Notes: generated from the letters alone by a model not told the origin. Positions 1-5,683 are shown, counted from the first letter of the stretch. The stretch is 6,297 nt of DNA from CTSoil-075 sp964292325 (GCA_964292325.1 CAXYVG010000157.1:1-6297); one strand, 5' to 3'. Translations and numbers: made by a program.

Positions 1-33
1 AGTTTCTTGACATTGATAACAAAACATTCCCAT
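1..33 (-). CDS. hcp: Hybrid cluster protein (Hcp) paralog, N-terminal fragment cut by the window edge
   Basis: Only the first 11 codons are visible. They read MGMFCYQCQET, with the CxxC that opens the N-terminal cubane cluster motif of Hcp. The complete hcp in this window starts MFCYQCEQT, so this is a second, divergently oriented hcp copy. The chosen start is ATG at 33, with GGGGAGG at 43-49 about 9 bases upstream. ATG at 27 is in frame but further from the RBS, and ATG at 38 is out of frame. Known role of the family: hydroxylamine/NO reduction in the cytoplasm under nitrosative stress. Eleven residues cannot show whether the gene is intact or which Hcp class it belongs to. The frame stays open to position 1. 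Confidence 0.8.
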   Translation of the reverse strand, partial: MGMFCYQCQET

Positions 34-42
34 TTCATTATT

Positions 43-49
43 CCTCCCC
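43..49 (-). promoter_or_regulatory. Ribosome binding site of the left-edge hcp copy
   Basis: GGGGAGG on the minus strand lies 9 bases before ATG 33. It is strong and decides that start over ATG 27 (15 bases) and the out-of-frame ATG 38. Confidence 0.75.
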
Positions 50-65
50 TATTTTATGATCGCAA

Positions 66-94
66 TTGACATTTTTTTCATTATAACAGATAAC
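66..94 (+). promoter_or_regulatory. Possible plus-strand promoter, TTGACA-N17-GATAAC
   Basis: A perfect -35 TTGACA (66-71) is followed after exactly 17 bases by GATAAC (89-94), a 4/6 match to TATAAT. Transcription would start near 101, at the left edge of the Crp/Fnr operator, so a protein bound there would block it. The only downstream signal on this strand is the terminator-like hairpin at 249-281. The weak -10 keeps this tentative. Confidence 0.35.
80..87 (-). promoter_or_regulatory. Extended -10 of the left-edge hcp copy
   Basis: The minus strand reads TGTTATAAT, a perfect TATAAT (85-80) with the upstream TGn of an extended -10. No good -35 exists at 16-18 bases (CATTAT at 17). That is typical of an activator-dependent promoter. 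The predicted transcription start is near 73, giving a leader of about 40 bases that contains the RBS at 43-49. The heptamer CTGTTAT also occurs twice in tandem here. Confidence 0.6.
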
Positions 95-101
95 AGCTTA
101 C

Positions 102-127
102 AATAATGTGATATCAGTCACATTATT
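102..127. promoter_or_regulatory. Perfect Crp/Fnr-type operator, TGTGA-N6-TCACA, with 10-bp arms
   Basis: The left arm AATAATGTGA (102-111) and right arm TCACATTATT (118-127) are exact reverse complements around a 6-base spacer. The core is the canonical Crp-family half-site pair. Its centre (114.5) lies 41.5 bases upstream of the transcription start predicted from the -10 at 85-80. That is the class II activator position known for Crp and Fnr. The weak -35 agrees with activation. Which regulator binds is not shown by the sequence; the Crp/Fnr protein encoded at 3143-3847 is the local candidate. Confidence 0.75.
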
Positions 128-326
128 ACTGCTTTGCACTATTTTTTTGAATAGTTTGATAATTATGAATATATAAATGTTCTAGACTCTCTCGTCCTAT
201 TCTTCGTAAGTACGTCCCTTGCGAATACAATAGATCCTTTTTACGATGAATGGCCTCACCCCATGGGGTAAGGCCATTTTTCTGCTTTGCCATCATAGTA
301 TCGTCCTGATTGAGCTCTTCTAACAT
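126..326 (-). CDS. Possible small hypothetical protein (56-66 aa)
   Basis: I do not recognise this product. It is short, basic and hydrophilic, with no membrane segment, no cysteines and no signal peptide. Two starts are possible. ATG 326 has AAAAGG only 2 bases away, which is too close. ATG 296, giving a product starting MMAKQKNG, has AGGA 7 bases upstream and looks better (56 aa). It points the same way as the left-edge hcp copy, 92 bases upstream of it, and its stop overlaps the right arm of the Crp/Fnr operator. That would allow an accessory or leader peptide role, but nothing shows one. Against it: a near-perfect 30-base inverted repeat with a plus-strand T-tract sits inside the ORF, suggesting the region may instead be a plus-strand small RNA. 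Codon use is not obviously abnormal. Confidence 0.4.
   Translation of the reverse strand: MLEELNQDDTMMAKQKNGLTPWGEAIHRKKDLLYSQGTYLRRIGRESLEHLYIHNYQTIQKNSAKQ
249..281 (+). terminator. Terminator-like hairpin inside the small ORF
   Basis: The arms AATGGCCTCACCCCA (249-263) and TGGGGTAAGGCCATT (264-278) pair with a single mismatch (C257/A270). A T-tract (277-281) follows on the plus strand only. This is intrinsic-terminator architecture for plus-strand transcription, yet no plus-strand protein gene lies upstream. It could end a small RNA started near 101, or it may be chance symmetry within the small ORF. Confidence 0.45.
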
Positions 327-457
327 AACCTTTTCATTAATATTTAAATTTTTACTGTATCTTAATGTATTAATTTTTAAATGCCTTTATATAAAATTGG
401 AGGGCAGGGCTTTCCTTATTCAGTTTGTGTGTTGCGCTTGTATATTTATCTTGGCAG

Positions 458-486
458 TTGAGCAATAATATATAGGGTACTATATC
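458..486 (+). promoter_or_regulatory. Candidate hcp promoter region with overlapping palindrome
   Basis: TTGAGC (458-463), 17 bases, then TATATC (481-486) is a 4/6 and 4/6 sigma-70-like match. The inverted repeat ATATAG-GGTA-CTATAT (470-485) overlaps the -10. The predicted start near 493 would fall almost on the purine-rich AGGGAG at 492-497, so a different upstream start is possible (TATATT at 441-446 is another -10-like hexamer). No TGTGA-N6-TCACA box is present on this side. The rest of 327-457 is AT-rich, with nothing else I can name. Confidence 0.3.
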
Positions 487-521
487 GCTAAAGGGAGTGG
501 ATTGACATTATCGAAAATGAA

Positions 522-2171
522 ATGTTTTGTTATCAATGTGAGCAAACTGCAGGTGGCAAAGGTTGCGTCAAAATGGGTGTTTGTGGCAAAACCCCTGAAG
601 TAGCCGGTCTACAAGATTTATTAATCCATATGTTGAAAGGTATCGGCTATTACGCCTTGCAAAATGTCCAGGCTGGCAATAAGATTGACGAAGCAATTCG
701 GAAGTTCGTTATGGATGGCATGTTTTCCACTTTGACTAACGTAAACTTCGACCCAGAGAGATTTGTAAGTTATATCAAACAAGCCAATGAGATTAAAGCC
801 CAGCTAAAACATAAACTGGGGAAAACGCCAGCCAACGTACCGTTAGGAGCAGATTACCAAGCACCTGACACCAAGGAAAAAATGCTTGAAGATGCTAAAA
901 AAGTAGGCATCATGGTTGATCAAACTTTAGATGCTGATATACGCTCCTTGCGCGAAACCCTTATTTATGGTTTTAAAGGCATGGGGGCTTATGGTCATCA
1001 TGCAATGGTCCTCGGCAAGCAGGGCGAAGAAGTCACTAATTTCTTTTTCAAAGGACTGTCAGCTACACTAGATAAAGCTCTAGGTGTTCGAGAACTATTA
1101 GCTCTATGTTTGGAACTTGGTAAAACTAATTTGCTTTGTATGGAACTTTTAGATGGGGCTAATACTGGAGCGTTTGGTGACCCAGAGCCAACAGAGGTAC
1201 GCATCAATAAAATAGCTGGTCCCTTCATTGTCATTTCAGGCCATGATATGAAAGAATTGAGCAACCTGCTTGAACAAACCGAGGGCAAAGGTATCAATAT
1301 CTACACTCATGGAGAAATGATTCCAGCTCATGGCTATCCTGGACTCAAAAAACATAAACATCTTGTTGGTAATTTTGGCACGGCGTGGCAGAACCAGCAA
1401 AAAGAATTTGATAATCTCCCAGGCAGTATTCTTATGAATACTAACTGTATGATGATTCCACGTGACAGTTATAAAGACCGGATTTTTGCCACAAGTATTG
1501 TCGGTCATGCTGATATTGGTTATATCGAAGAGCGTAATGGTAAAAAAGACTATACTCCTCTTATCAATAAGGCCTTGGAGCTCGGCGGCTATAAAGAGTC
1601 TGAACCAGAAAGAAAGATACTCGTAGGGTTTGGGCACAATGCAGTGCTGAGTCATGCGGGTACAATCATTGATGCTGTCAAAGCAGGCCAAATCAAACAT
1701 TTCTTCCTGATTGGTGGTTGCGACGGTGCTCGTGCTGGCCGTAATTATTACACTGAATTTGCCGATAAAACTCCCCAAGATACTATTATCCTGACCTTGG
1801 CTTGCGGTAAATATCGGTTTAATTTTAAAGATTTTGGTACTGTTGCGGGGTTGCCTCGCCTGCTCGATGTTGGACAGTGTAATGACTCTTATTCGGCTAT
1901 CAGAATTGCCCTTGCTCTTGCTGATGCGTTTAAATGCGGAGTCAACGAACTACCACTATCTCTGATAATATCATGGTATGAGCAAAAAGCTGTTGCCATT
2001 TTGCTCACACTGCTATCCCTTGATATTAGGAACATCTATATAGGACCGACCCTGCCAGCATTCTTTTCGCCAAATGTATTACAAGTACTACAAGATACAT
2101 ATAAGCTTAAACTTATATCTACGGCAGATAAGGACTTAGCAGCTATATTAGGACCGAAAGCAGCTAACTAG
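522..2171 (+). CDS. hcp: Hybrid cluster protein (hydroxylamine/NO reductase), class I
   Basis: The product is 549 aa, the usual Hcp length. The N-terminal cysteines C3, C6, C15 and C21 give Cx2Cx8Cx5C, the spacing of class I Hcps of strict anaerobes, which hold a [4Fe-4S] cubane. All hybrid-cluster ligands known from Desulfovibrio Hcp are recognisable: H241 (SGHDM), E265 (THGEM), C309 (NTNCMM), C400 (GGCDGA, the persulfide position), C428 (LACGKY), C453 (GQCNDS) and E487 (WYEQKA, with K489). Known chemistry: hydroxylamine to ammonia in vitro (EC 1.7.99.1), and NO to N2O plus protein S-nitrosylation in E. coli. It is soluble and cytoplasmic. No Hcr reductase is encoded nearby; the Fe-S protein at 2319-3038 may supply electrons. 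ATG 522 fits the homology exactly but has no RBS at normal distance: AGGGAG (492-497) is 24 bases away. It diverges from a second hcp copy at 1-33. Confidence 0.97.
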   Translation: MFCYQCEQTAGGKGCVKMGVCGKTPEVAGLQDLLIHMLKGIGYYALQNVQAGNKIDEAIRKFVMDGMFSTLTNVNFDPERFVSYIKQANEIKAQLKHKLGKTPANVPLGADYQAPDTKEKMLEDAKKVGIMVDQTLDADIRSLRETLIYGFKGMGAYGHHAMVLGKQGEEVTNFFFKGLSATLDKALGVRELLALCLELGKTNLLCMELLDGANTGAFGDPEPTEVRINKIAGPFIVISGHDMKELSNLLEQTEGKGINIYTHGEMIPAHGYPGLKKHKHLVGNFGTAWQNQQKEFDNLPGSILMNTNCMMIPRDSYKDRIFATSIVGHADIGYIEERNGKKDYTPLINKALELGGYKESEPERKILVGFGHNAVLSHAGTIIDAVKAGQIKHFFLIGGCDGARAGRNYYTEFADKTPQDTIILTLACGKYRFNFKDFGTVAGLPRLLDVGQCNDSYSAIRIALALADAFKCGVNELPLSLIISWYEQKAVAILLTLLSLDIRNIYIGPTLPAFFSPNVLQVLQDTYKLKLISTADKDLAAILGPKAAN

Positions 2172-2187
2172 TTTGCTTGGTACAAAA

Positions 2188-2223
2188 AAAGGGGCAGATT
2201 GAAGAAATTCAATCTGCCCCTTT
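2188..2223. terminator. Bidirectional intrinsic terminator after hcp
   Basis: A perfect 16-bp stem (AAAGGGGCAGATTGAA paired with its complement) closes a GAAA tetraloop (2204-2207). It starts 17 bases past the hcp stop. On the minus strand the stem is followed by seven T residues (2190-2184), a strong tract that ends the Fe-S protein transcript. On the plus strand only TTT follows, so it should end hcp transcription less efficiently. Confidence 0.9.
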
Positions 2224-2318
2224 ATGAAGTTGAATGTATTGACTTGCTTAAACCACCTGGAATATCATGATTGGTGGTAAACTAAATAGCAACATCGCGT
2301 CGACTCTCAAATACAGAA

Positions 2319-3038
2319 TTAATCCTCTATAATGCTTCCGTCGGTACCAATGATTACAGCATGCCAGGGAATCATATTCCTACTGTTTACTAAAGCTTCT
2401 TTGACAGCATTAACGATACCACCGCAACAAGGTTTTTCCATTCGTAGTACAGTAATACTTTTAAGCTGATGAGCTTTTAGTATTTCAGTCAACTTCTCAG
2501 CATAGTTGACGCTATCTAATTTAGGGCAACCAATAATAGTAATTTTATTACGCATAAAATCATTGTGAATATTCGCGTAGGCAAAAGCCGTACAATCAGC
2601 TGCTATCAATAAATGAGCATTGTCAAAATAAGGAGCGTCTACAGGGACCAGTTTGATTTGGCATGGCCATTGTCCTAATTGGGATTGAACAGTTTGGTTA
2701 CTTTCCTGTACCTGGCTACTTACTTTTCTTCTTTCAATCACCGCTGCGCGACTGCCTGGACAACCGCCTCCTGAGTTAACTGTCTTCGATAATTCAGTTT
2801 TTCCCGCAAGATGCTTCGGTGTAACTTCTTTATCAAAAGCAACAGCGGTACGCTTTTCAATTGTAATAGCCCCTACAGGACAGTTCGGCAAGCAAATACC
2901 AAGACCATCACAGTATGAATCCGATAGCAACTTTGCTTTTCCATCAATGAGCTGCAGTGCTCCCTCTTGGCAAGCTGAGGTACAAAGTCCACAACCTACA
3001 CATTTTTCTTCATCTATTTTCACAATATCTCGTAACAT
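2319..3038 (-). CDS. Two-cluster 4Fe-4S ferredoxin-like protein of the Hcp/HcpR neighbourhood
   Basis: The product is 239 aa. Residues 1-65 form a bacterial two-cluster ferredoxin fold. The first motif is complete (C13, C16, C19, C23; CVGCGLCTSAC). The second is YCDGLGIC-LPNCP, with C43, C49 and C53 but Leu where the second Cys is normal, so a [3Fe-4S] or otherwise coordinated cluster is possible. The C-terminal part has further cysteines: C93 (CPGS), C126, C149 (ADCTA), C171 (GCPKLD) and C204/C205 (PCCGG). This architecture matches the ferredoxin-like proteins found beside hcp and HcpR-type regulators in anaerobes (called frdX in regulon studies). Likely role, inferred: electron delivery to Hcp, cytoplasmic. 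Start ATG 3038 has GGAGG 7 bases upstream. It is divergent from the Crp/Fnr gene and convergent with hcp, ending at the shared terminator about 95 bases downstream. Confidence 0.9.
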   Translation of the reverse strand: MLRDIVKIDEEKCVGCGLCTSACQEGALQLIDGKAKLLSDSYCDGLGICLPNCPVGAITIEKRTAVAFDKEVTPKHLAGKTELSKTVNSGGGCPGSRAAVIERRKVSSQVQESNQTVQSQLGQWPCQIKLVPVDAPYFDNAHLLIAADCTAFAYANIHNDFMRNKITIIGCPKLDSVNYAEKLTEILKAHQLKSITVLRMEKPCCGGIVNAVKEALVNSRNMIPWHAVIIGTDGSIIED

Positions 3039-3059
3039 AATAATTCCTCCAATTCGATA

Positions 3060-3096
3060 TATATTGTATTTCTATCTCATTGTACTACAATATAAT
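3060..3096. promoter_or_regulatory. Overlapping divergent promoters in a symmetric element between the Fe-S gene and the Crp/Fnr gene
   Basis: TATATTGTA (3060-3068) and TACAATATA (3086-3094) are exact inverted repeats 17 bases apart. On the plus strand they read -35 TTGTAT (3064-3069), 16 bases, -10 TACAAT (3086-3091). On the minus strand they read -35 TTGTAG (3090-3085), 16 bases, -10 TACAAT (3068-3063). A perfect TATAAT also lies at 3091-3096 on plus. A nested palindrome ATTGTA-C-TACAAT (3079-3091) looks like a regulator site. Predicted starts are near 3056 (minus) and 3098-3103 (plus). The weak -35s suggest protein control, plausibly autoregulation. Confidence 0.55.
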
Positions 3097-3127
3097 TAAA
3101 AAGATGGTAGCCTTGGCTACCAAAAAT

Positions 3128-3136
3128 AAGGTGGAG
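3128..3136 (+). promoter_or_regulatory. Ribosome binding site that decides a TTG start for the Crp/Fnr gene
   Basis: AAGGTGGAG lies 6 bases before the in-frame TTG at 3143. The upstream candidates TTG 3080 and ATG 3104 have no comparable RBS, and TTG 3080 lies inside the promoter. Confidence 0.65.
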
Positions 3137-3142
3137 ATCAAT

Positions 3143-3847
3143 TTGTGTAATAATCTATCTAAGCTCCTGATGGGATCACCGTTATTTGACGGTATTTCAG
3201 CTAATGAATTGGAAAGTATGATTACTTGTCTAAAGCCTAAAGTATGCACTTATAAAAAGAATAGCTATATTGTGATTGGTGGTGATCCTTTCACTGGATT
3301 AGGCATTTTACTTACTGGGGAAGCCGCTGTCATAAAAGAAAACATAGCTGGCAGCCAAAATGTTATGACAGTACTAAAGTCTGGCAATATTTTTGGTGAA
3401 ATGATTGCCTTTTCTAAAAGACACGATTGGCCTGCCAGCGTATTTGCCAAGACCCCTTGTTCTGTTATATTTTTGCCACCTGATAAAATTGCAGGCAACT
3501 GTGCCAATGCATGCGCCAGCCACACGCAACTTATAAAAAATATGTTATCCATATTATCTGAGAAAGCTCTTTTGCTGAATCAAAAAGTCGAATACCTTAC
3601 AATCAGCAGTATGCGTGAAAAGATAAGTACATATCTTCTTGAGCAGTGCAAATTAGCAGGAAAAAAAGTTTTTACTCTACCGCTCAGTCGTAATGATCTA
3701 GCAAATTTTCTAAACGTCTCTAGGACAGGCTTATCAAGAGAAATGGGGCGTATGAGAGATGAAGGTCTTATTGAATTTTATCGTGCATCCATAAAAATTC
3801 ATGATCTTGAAACCATAAAGAGGATTGCCGGGTCATCTAGGTCCTAA
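3143..3847 (+). CDS. Crp/Fnr-family transcriptional regulator, HcpR-like
   Basis: From TTG 3143 the product is 234 aa, starting MCNNLSKLL, the normal Crp/Fnr length. The open frame reaches back to TTG 3080 (255 aa), but that codon sits in the promoter. Residues 12-115 are the cyclic-nucleotide-binding-type beta-roll (SPLFDGIS..., GNIFGEMIAF). Residues 125-160 form the long dimer helix. Residues 178-228 form the winged helix, with LSRNDLANFLNVSRTGLSREMGR as helix-turn-helix. There is no Fnr N-terminal cysteine quartet. C120 and C124 (NCANAC) just before the dimer helix are common in Firmicute members. The recognition helix has R194 and R199 but Thr195 where Crp and Fnr have Glu. HcpR proteins sense NO or redox state and control hcp; that role is inferred here from the hcp and Fe-S neighbours. 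No clear terminator lies between its stop and the convergent chemoreceptor gene. Confidence 0.88.
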   Translation: MCNNLSKLLMGSPLFDGISANELESMITCLKPKVCTYKKNSYIVIGGDPFTGLGILLTGEAAVIKENIAGSQNVMTVLKSGNIFGEMIAFSKRHDWPASVFAKTPCSVIFLPPDKIAGNCANACASHTQLIKNMLSILSEKALLLNQKVEYLTISSMREKISTYLLEQCKLAGKKVFTLPLSRNDLANFLNVSRTGLSREMGRMRDEGLIEFYRASIKIHDLETIKRIAGSSRS

Positions 3848-3929
3848 GAAAATTCCTTTTATGCATAATCGCTTCCTATTCCCTTGTTTCTACGGCCATC
3901 TCTGTACAGAAGAAGATCCCAGAAGGTTA

Positions 3930-5612
3930 CTAAATTCGAAAACTTTTTATCGCAACCTGTAAATCCTGAGCCATACGAGCCAAACTCTGGCTAGAGGAGG
4001 TAATTTCATCCATCGAAGCGGACTGTTCTTCAGTGGCAGCTGAAACCGTCTCCGTTTCTCCTGCGATATCCTGGCTTATTTGTTCAACTGTTCTTATAGA
4101 AGAAACAATCTGCTGGCTACTACTGGCCATCTGTTGGATTGCACTTGCTATCCCCTTCACTTGATCTGACATTTCATTGACTAGAGATACTATTTCTTTA
4201 AAGCCCATTCCTGCCGTATTAACGACCTGCGCTCCCAATTTAACTTCCCGGGTACCGTCATTCATCGCGCTGACTGCTTTATCAGTATCTTGCTGAATTT
4301 CACTAATTAGATTGGCAATTTGCTTGGTTGCTTCTCGTGACTGTTCTGCTAGCTTACGGACTTCTTCAGCTACAACTGCAAAGCCTCTGCCCTGCTCGCC
4401 GGCACGAGCAGCTTCGATTGCAGCATTTAGAGCCAAAAGATTGGTCTGCCCAGCAATACCTGAAATCGCATCAACAATTTGGCCGATTTCTTTTGAGCGC
4501 TCACCAAGTTTCTCAACCATATTTGCAGAACTGCTGACTGTTTTCTCTATATTTTCCATTTGATTAACAGCTATTTCAACAGAGTCAGCGCTAGCTTGAG
4601 CAGCGCTAGCCATCTTATCAGATGTTGCCACAACAACATATGAATTTTCAGCAGCTTGCTCAATTCCCGTTAATATCTGTTCGATTATTACTGAAGCTTC
4701 ATTGACTGCATTGACCTCCTCCTCTGTACCTTTCGATACCTCACCGATTGAAACAACCACTTGATTTGTTGCCTGAGCTGATTGCTCCGCACTGGCATTT
4801 AGTTCTTCAGAGGATGCAGTCAATTCTTCTGCAGACACCGAGACCTGTTTAATAAATTTCTGGATCTGCGATAATACTGTGTTGAGAGCATGAGCGAGTT
4901 CTCCAAATTCATCTTTCGAGTCTATCGGTATTTCTTTAATCGTTATGTACCCATTCTTATCTTTCTGAATACTTTTTATCATGGTATCAAACGCATTTGC
5001 AATCAATCTAGCAATGGCTAAACTTAATGCAATAGTGAATAAACCACTGACTATCATAATAGCAAGTACTATTTTTATTTCAGAATCAATTTTTTCTAAA
5101 TTCAATGTCATTTCTGTTTCGCTTTCCTCGCGAATCTGATCCGTATATTGTGCTAAGCGTTCGGCCCTTACGTCAAATTCTGGCATTAACTTATTCCCTT
5201 CTGAGGGACCATAACTTATATATGCTTGAGCCATCTTCTTTCCCAACGTATAGTAATCATCAAAAGCTTTCTCATACTCTTTTAGAAAATCAGCTTTGTC
5301 GGGTCTAAGTAACGCAAACTTCTTATGCGCTTCTTTAAAAACCTTAGCATTTTCTTCAGCATTTTTAAACCCATCATCTTTACCATCTTGGGCTCTTGTT
5401 GCACTAATATCACTTAAGTACTGTTGCACTTGTGTCATCGATAATTCCATTTCATTAGCTAACGATAGCACTGGATATGTGACGGCACTAACTTGTCTAT
5501 TCAATACGATTACCCGAAATATAAGGAGAGAGTTAACCACTACCATAATGCCCACTAATACTACCAATAATAACAGCTTACCTCGACATGATTTTGGAAA
5601 CAATTGTATCAC
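3930..5612 (-). CDS. Methyl-accepting chemotaxis protein with four-helix-bundle-type sensor
   Basis: The product is 560 aa. A transmembrane helix spans about 12-37. The predicted external, all-helical domain (38-178) is of 4HB_MCP type and carries QQYLSDISATR (63-73). A second transmembrane helix spans about 180-203. A HAMP-like linker (204-255) holds DEFGELAHALN but lacks the usual Pro after TM2. A coiled-coil signalling domain (256-560) has the hairpin tip GQTNLLALNAAIEAARAG (388-405), which contacts CheA/CheW. There is no C-terminal CheR/CheB pentapeptide. It is a membrane receptor feeding the chemotaxis kinase; the ligand cannot be read from the sequence. The open frame starts at GTG 5612, but AAAGGG directly abuts that codon. 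The in-frame TTG at 5603 has AAAGGGTG 6 bases upstream and may be the true start (557 aa, MFPKSCRGK). No che genes are nearby. It is convergent with the Crp/Fnr gene. Confidence 0.95.
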   Translation of the reverse strand: MIQLFPKSCRGKLLLLVVLVGIMVVVNSLLIFRVIVLNRQVSAVTYPVLSLANEMELSMTQVQQYLSDISATRAQDGKDDGFKNAEENAKVFKEAHKKFALLRPDKADFLKEYEKAFDDYYTLGKKMAQAYISYGPSEGNKLMPEFDVRAERLAQYTDQIREESETEMTLNLEKIDSEIKIVLAIMIVSGLFTIALSLAIARLIANAFDTMIKSIQKDKNGYITIKEIPIDSKDEFGELAHALNTVLSQIQKFIKQVSVSAEELTASSEELNASAEQSAQATNQVVVSIGEVSKGTEEEVNAVNEASVIIEQILTGIEQAAENSYVVVATSDKMASAAQASADSVEIAVNQMENIEKTVSSSANMVEKLGERSKEIGQIVDAISGIAGQTNLLALNAAIEAARAGEQGRGFAVVAEEVRKLAEQSREATKQIANLISEIQQDTDKAVSAMNDGTREVKLGAQVVNTAGMGFKEIVSLVNEMSDQVKGIASAIQQMASSSQQIVSSIRTVEQISQDIAGETETVSAATEEQSASMDEITSSSQSLARMAQDLQVAIKSFRI

Positions 5613-5634
5613 CCTTTCATTAATTTGCTATATT

Positions 5635-5640
5635 ATTATA
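5635..5640 (-). promoter_or_regulatory. Likely -10 of the chemoreceptor gene
   Basis: A perfect TATAAT on the minus strand lies about 25 bases upstream of the GTG start. No good -35 is found at 16-18 bases (TTATGT at 17), so an activator or alternative element may be needed. Confidence 0.4.
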
Positions 5641-5644
5641 ATGT

Positions 5645-5683
5645 ATCAATCATTCTCACATAAAAACTTAGTGTCATCAATCA
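5645..5683. repeat. Direct repeat ATCAATCA, 31 bp apart, upstream of the chemoreceptor gene
   Basis: ATCAATCA occurs at 5645-5652 and 5676-5683 (TGATTGAT on the coding strand). The 31-base period is close to three helical turns, placing both copies on the same DNA face just upstream of the -10. A regulator site is possible; chance in AT-rich DNA is also possible. Confidence 0.3.

Noticed and set aside
345..382. ATTTAAA...TTAAAT symmetry upstream of hcp
   Set aside because: Low-complexity AT-rich DNA; such symmetry is expected by chance.
998..1778. Minus-strand ORFs of 99 and 180 codons inside hcp
   Set aside because: They are antisense to a full-length Hcp with intact ligands, have no RBS or recognisable product, and are best explained as shadows.
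2252..2278. ACCACC/GGTGGT inverted repeat between hcp and the Fe-S gene
   Set aside because: Only 6 bp with a 15-base loop and no T-tract; the strong hairpin at 2188-2223 already explains termination.
3901..3910. Perfect palindrome TCTGTACAGA between the convergent regulator and chemoreceptor genes
   Set aside because: Ten bases with no loop or T-tract, in a 3' position; too short to call a terminator or operator.
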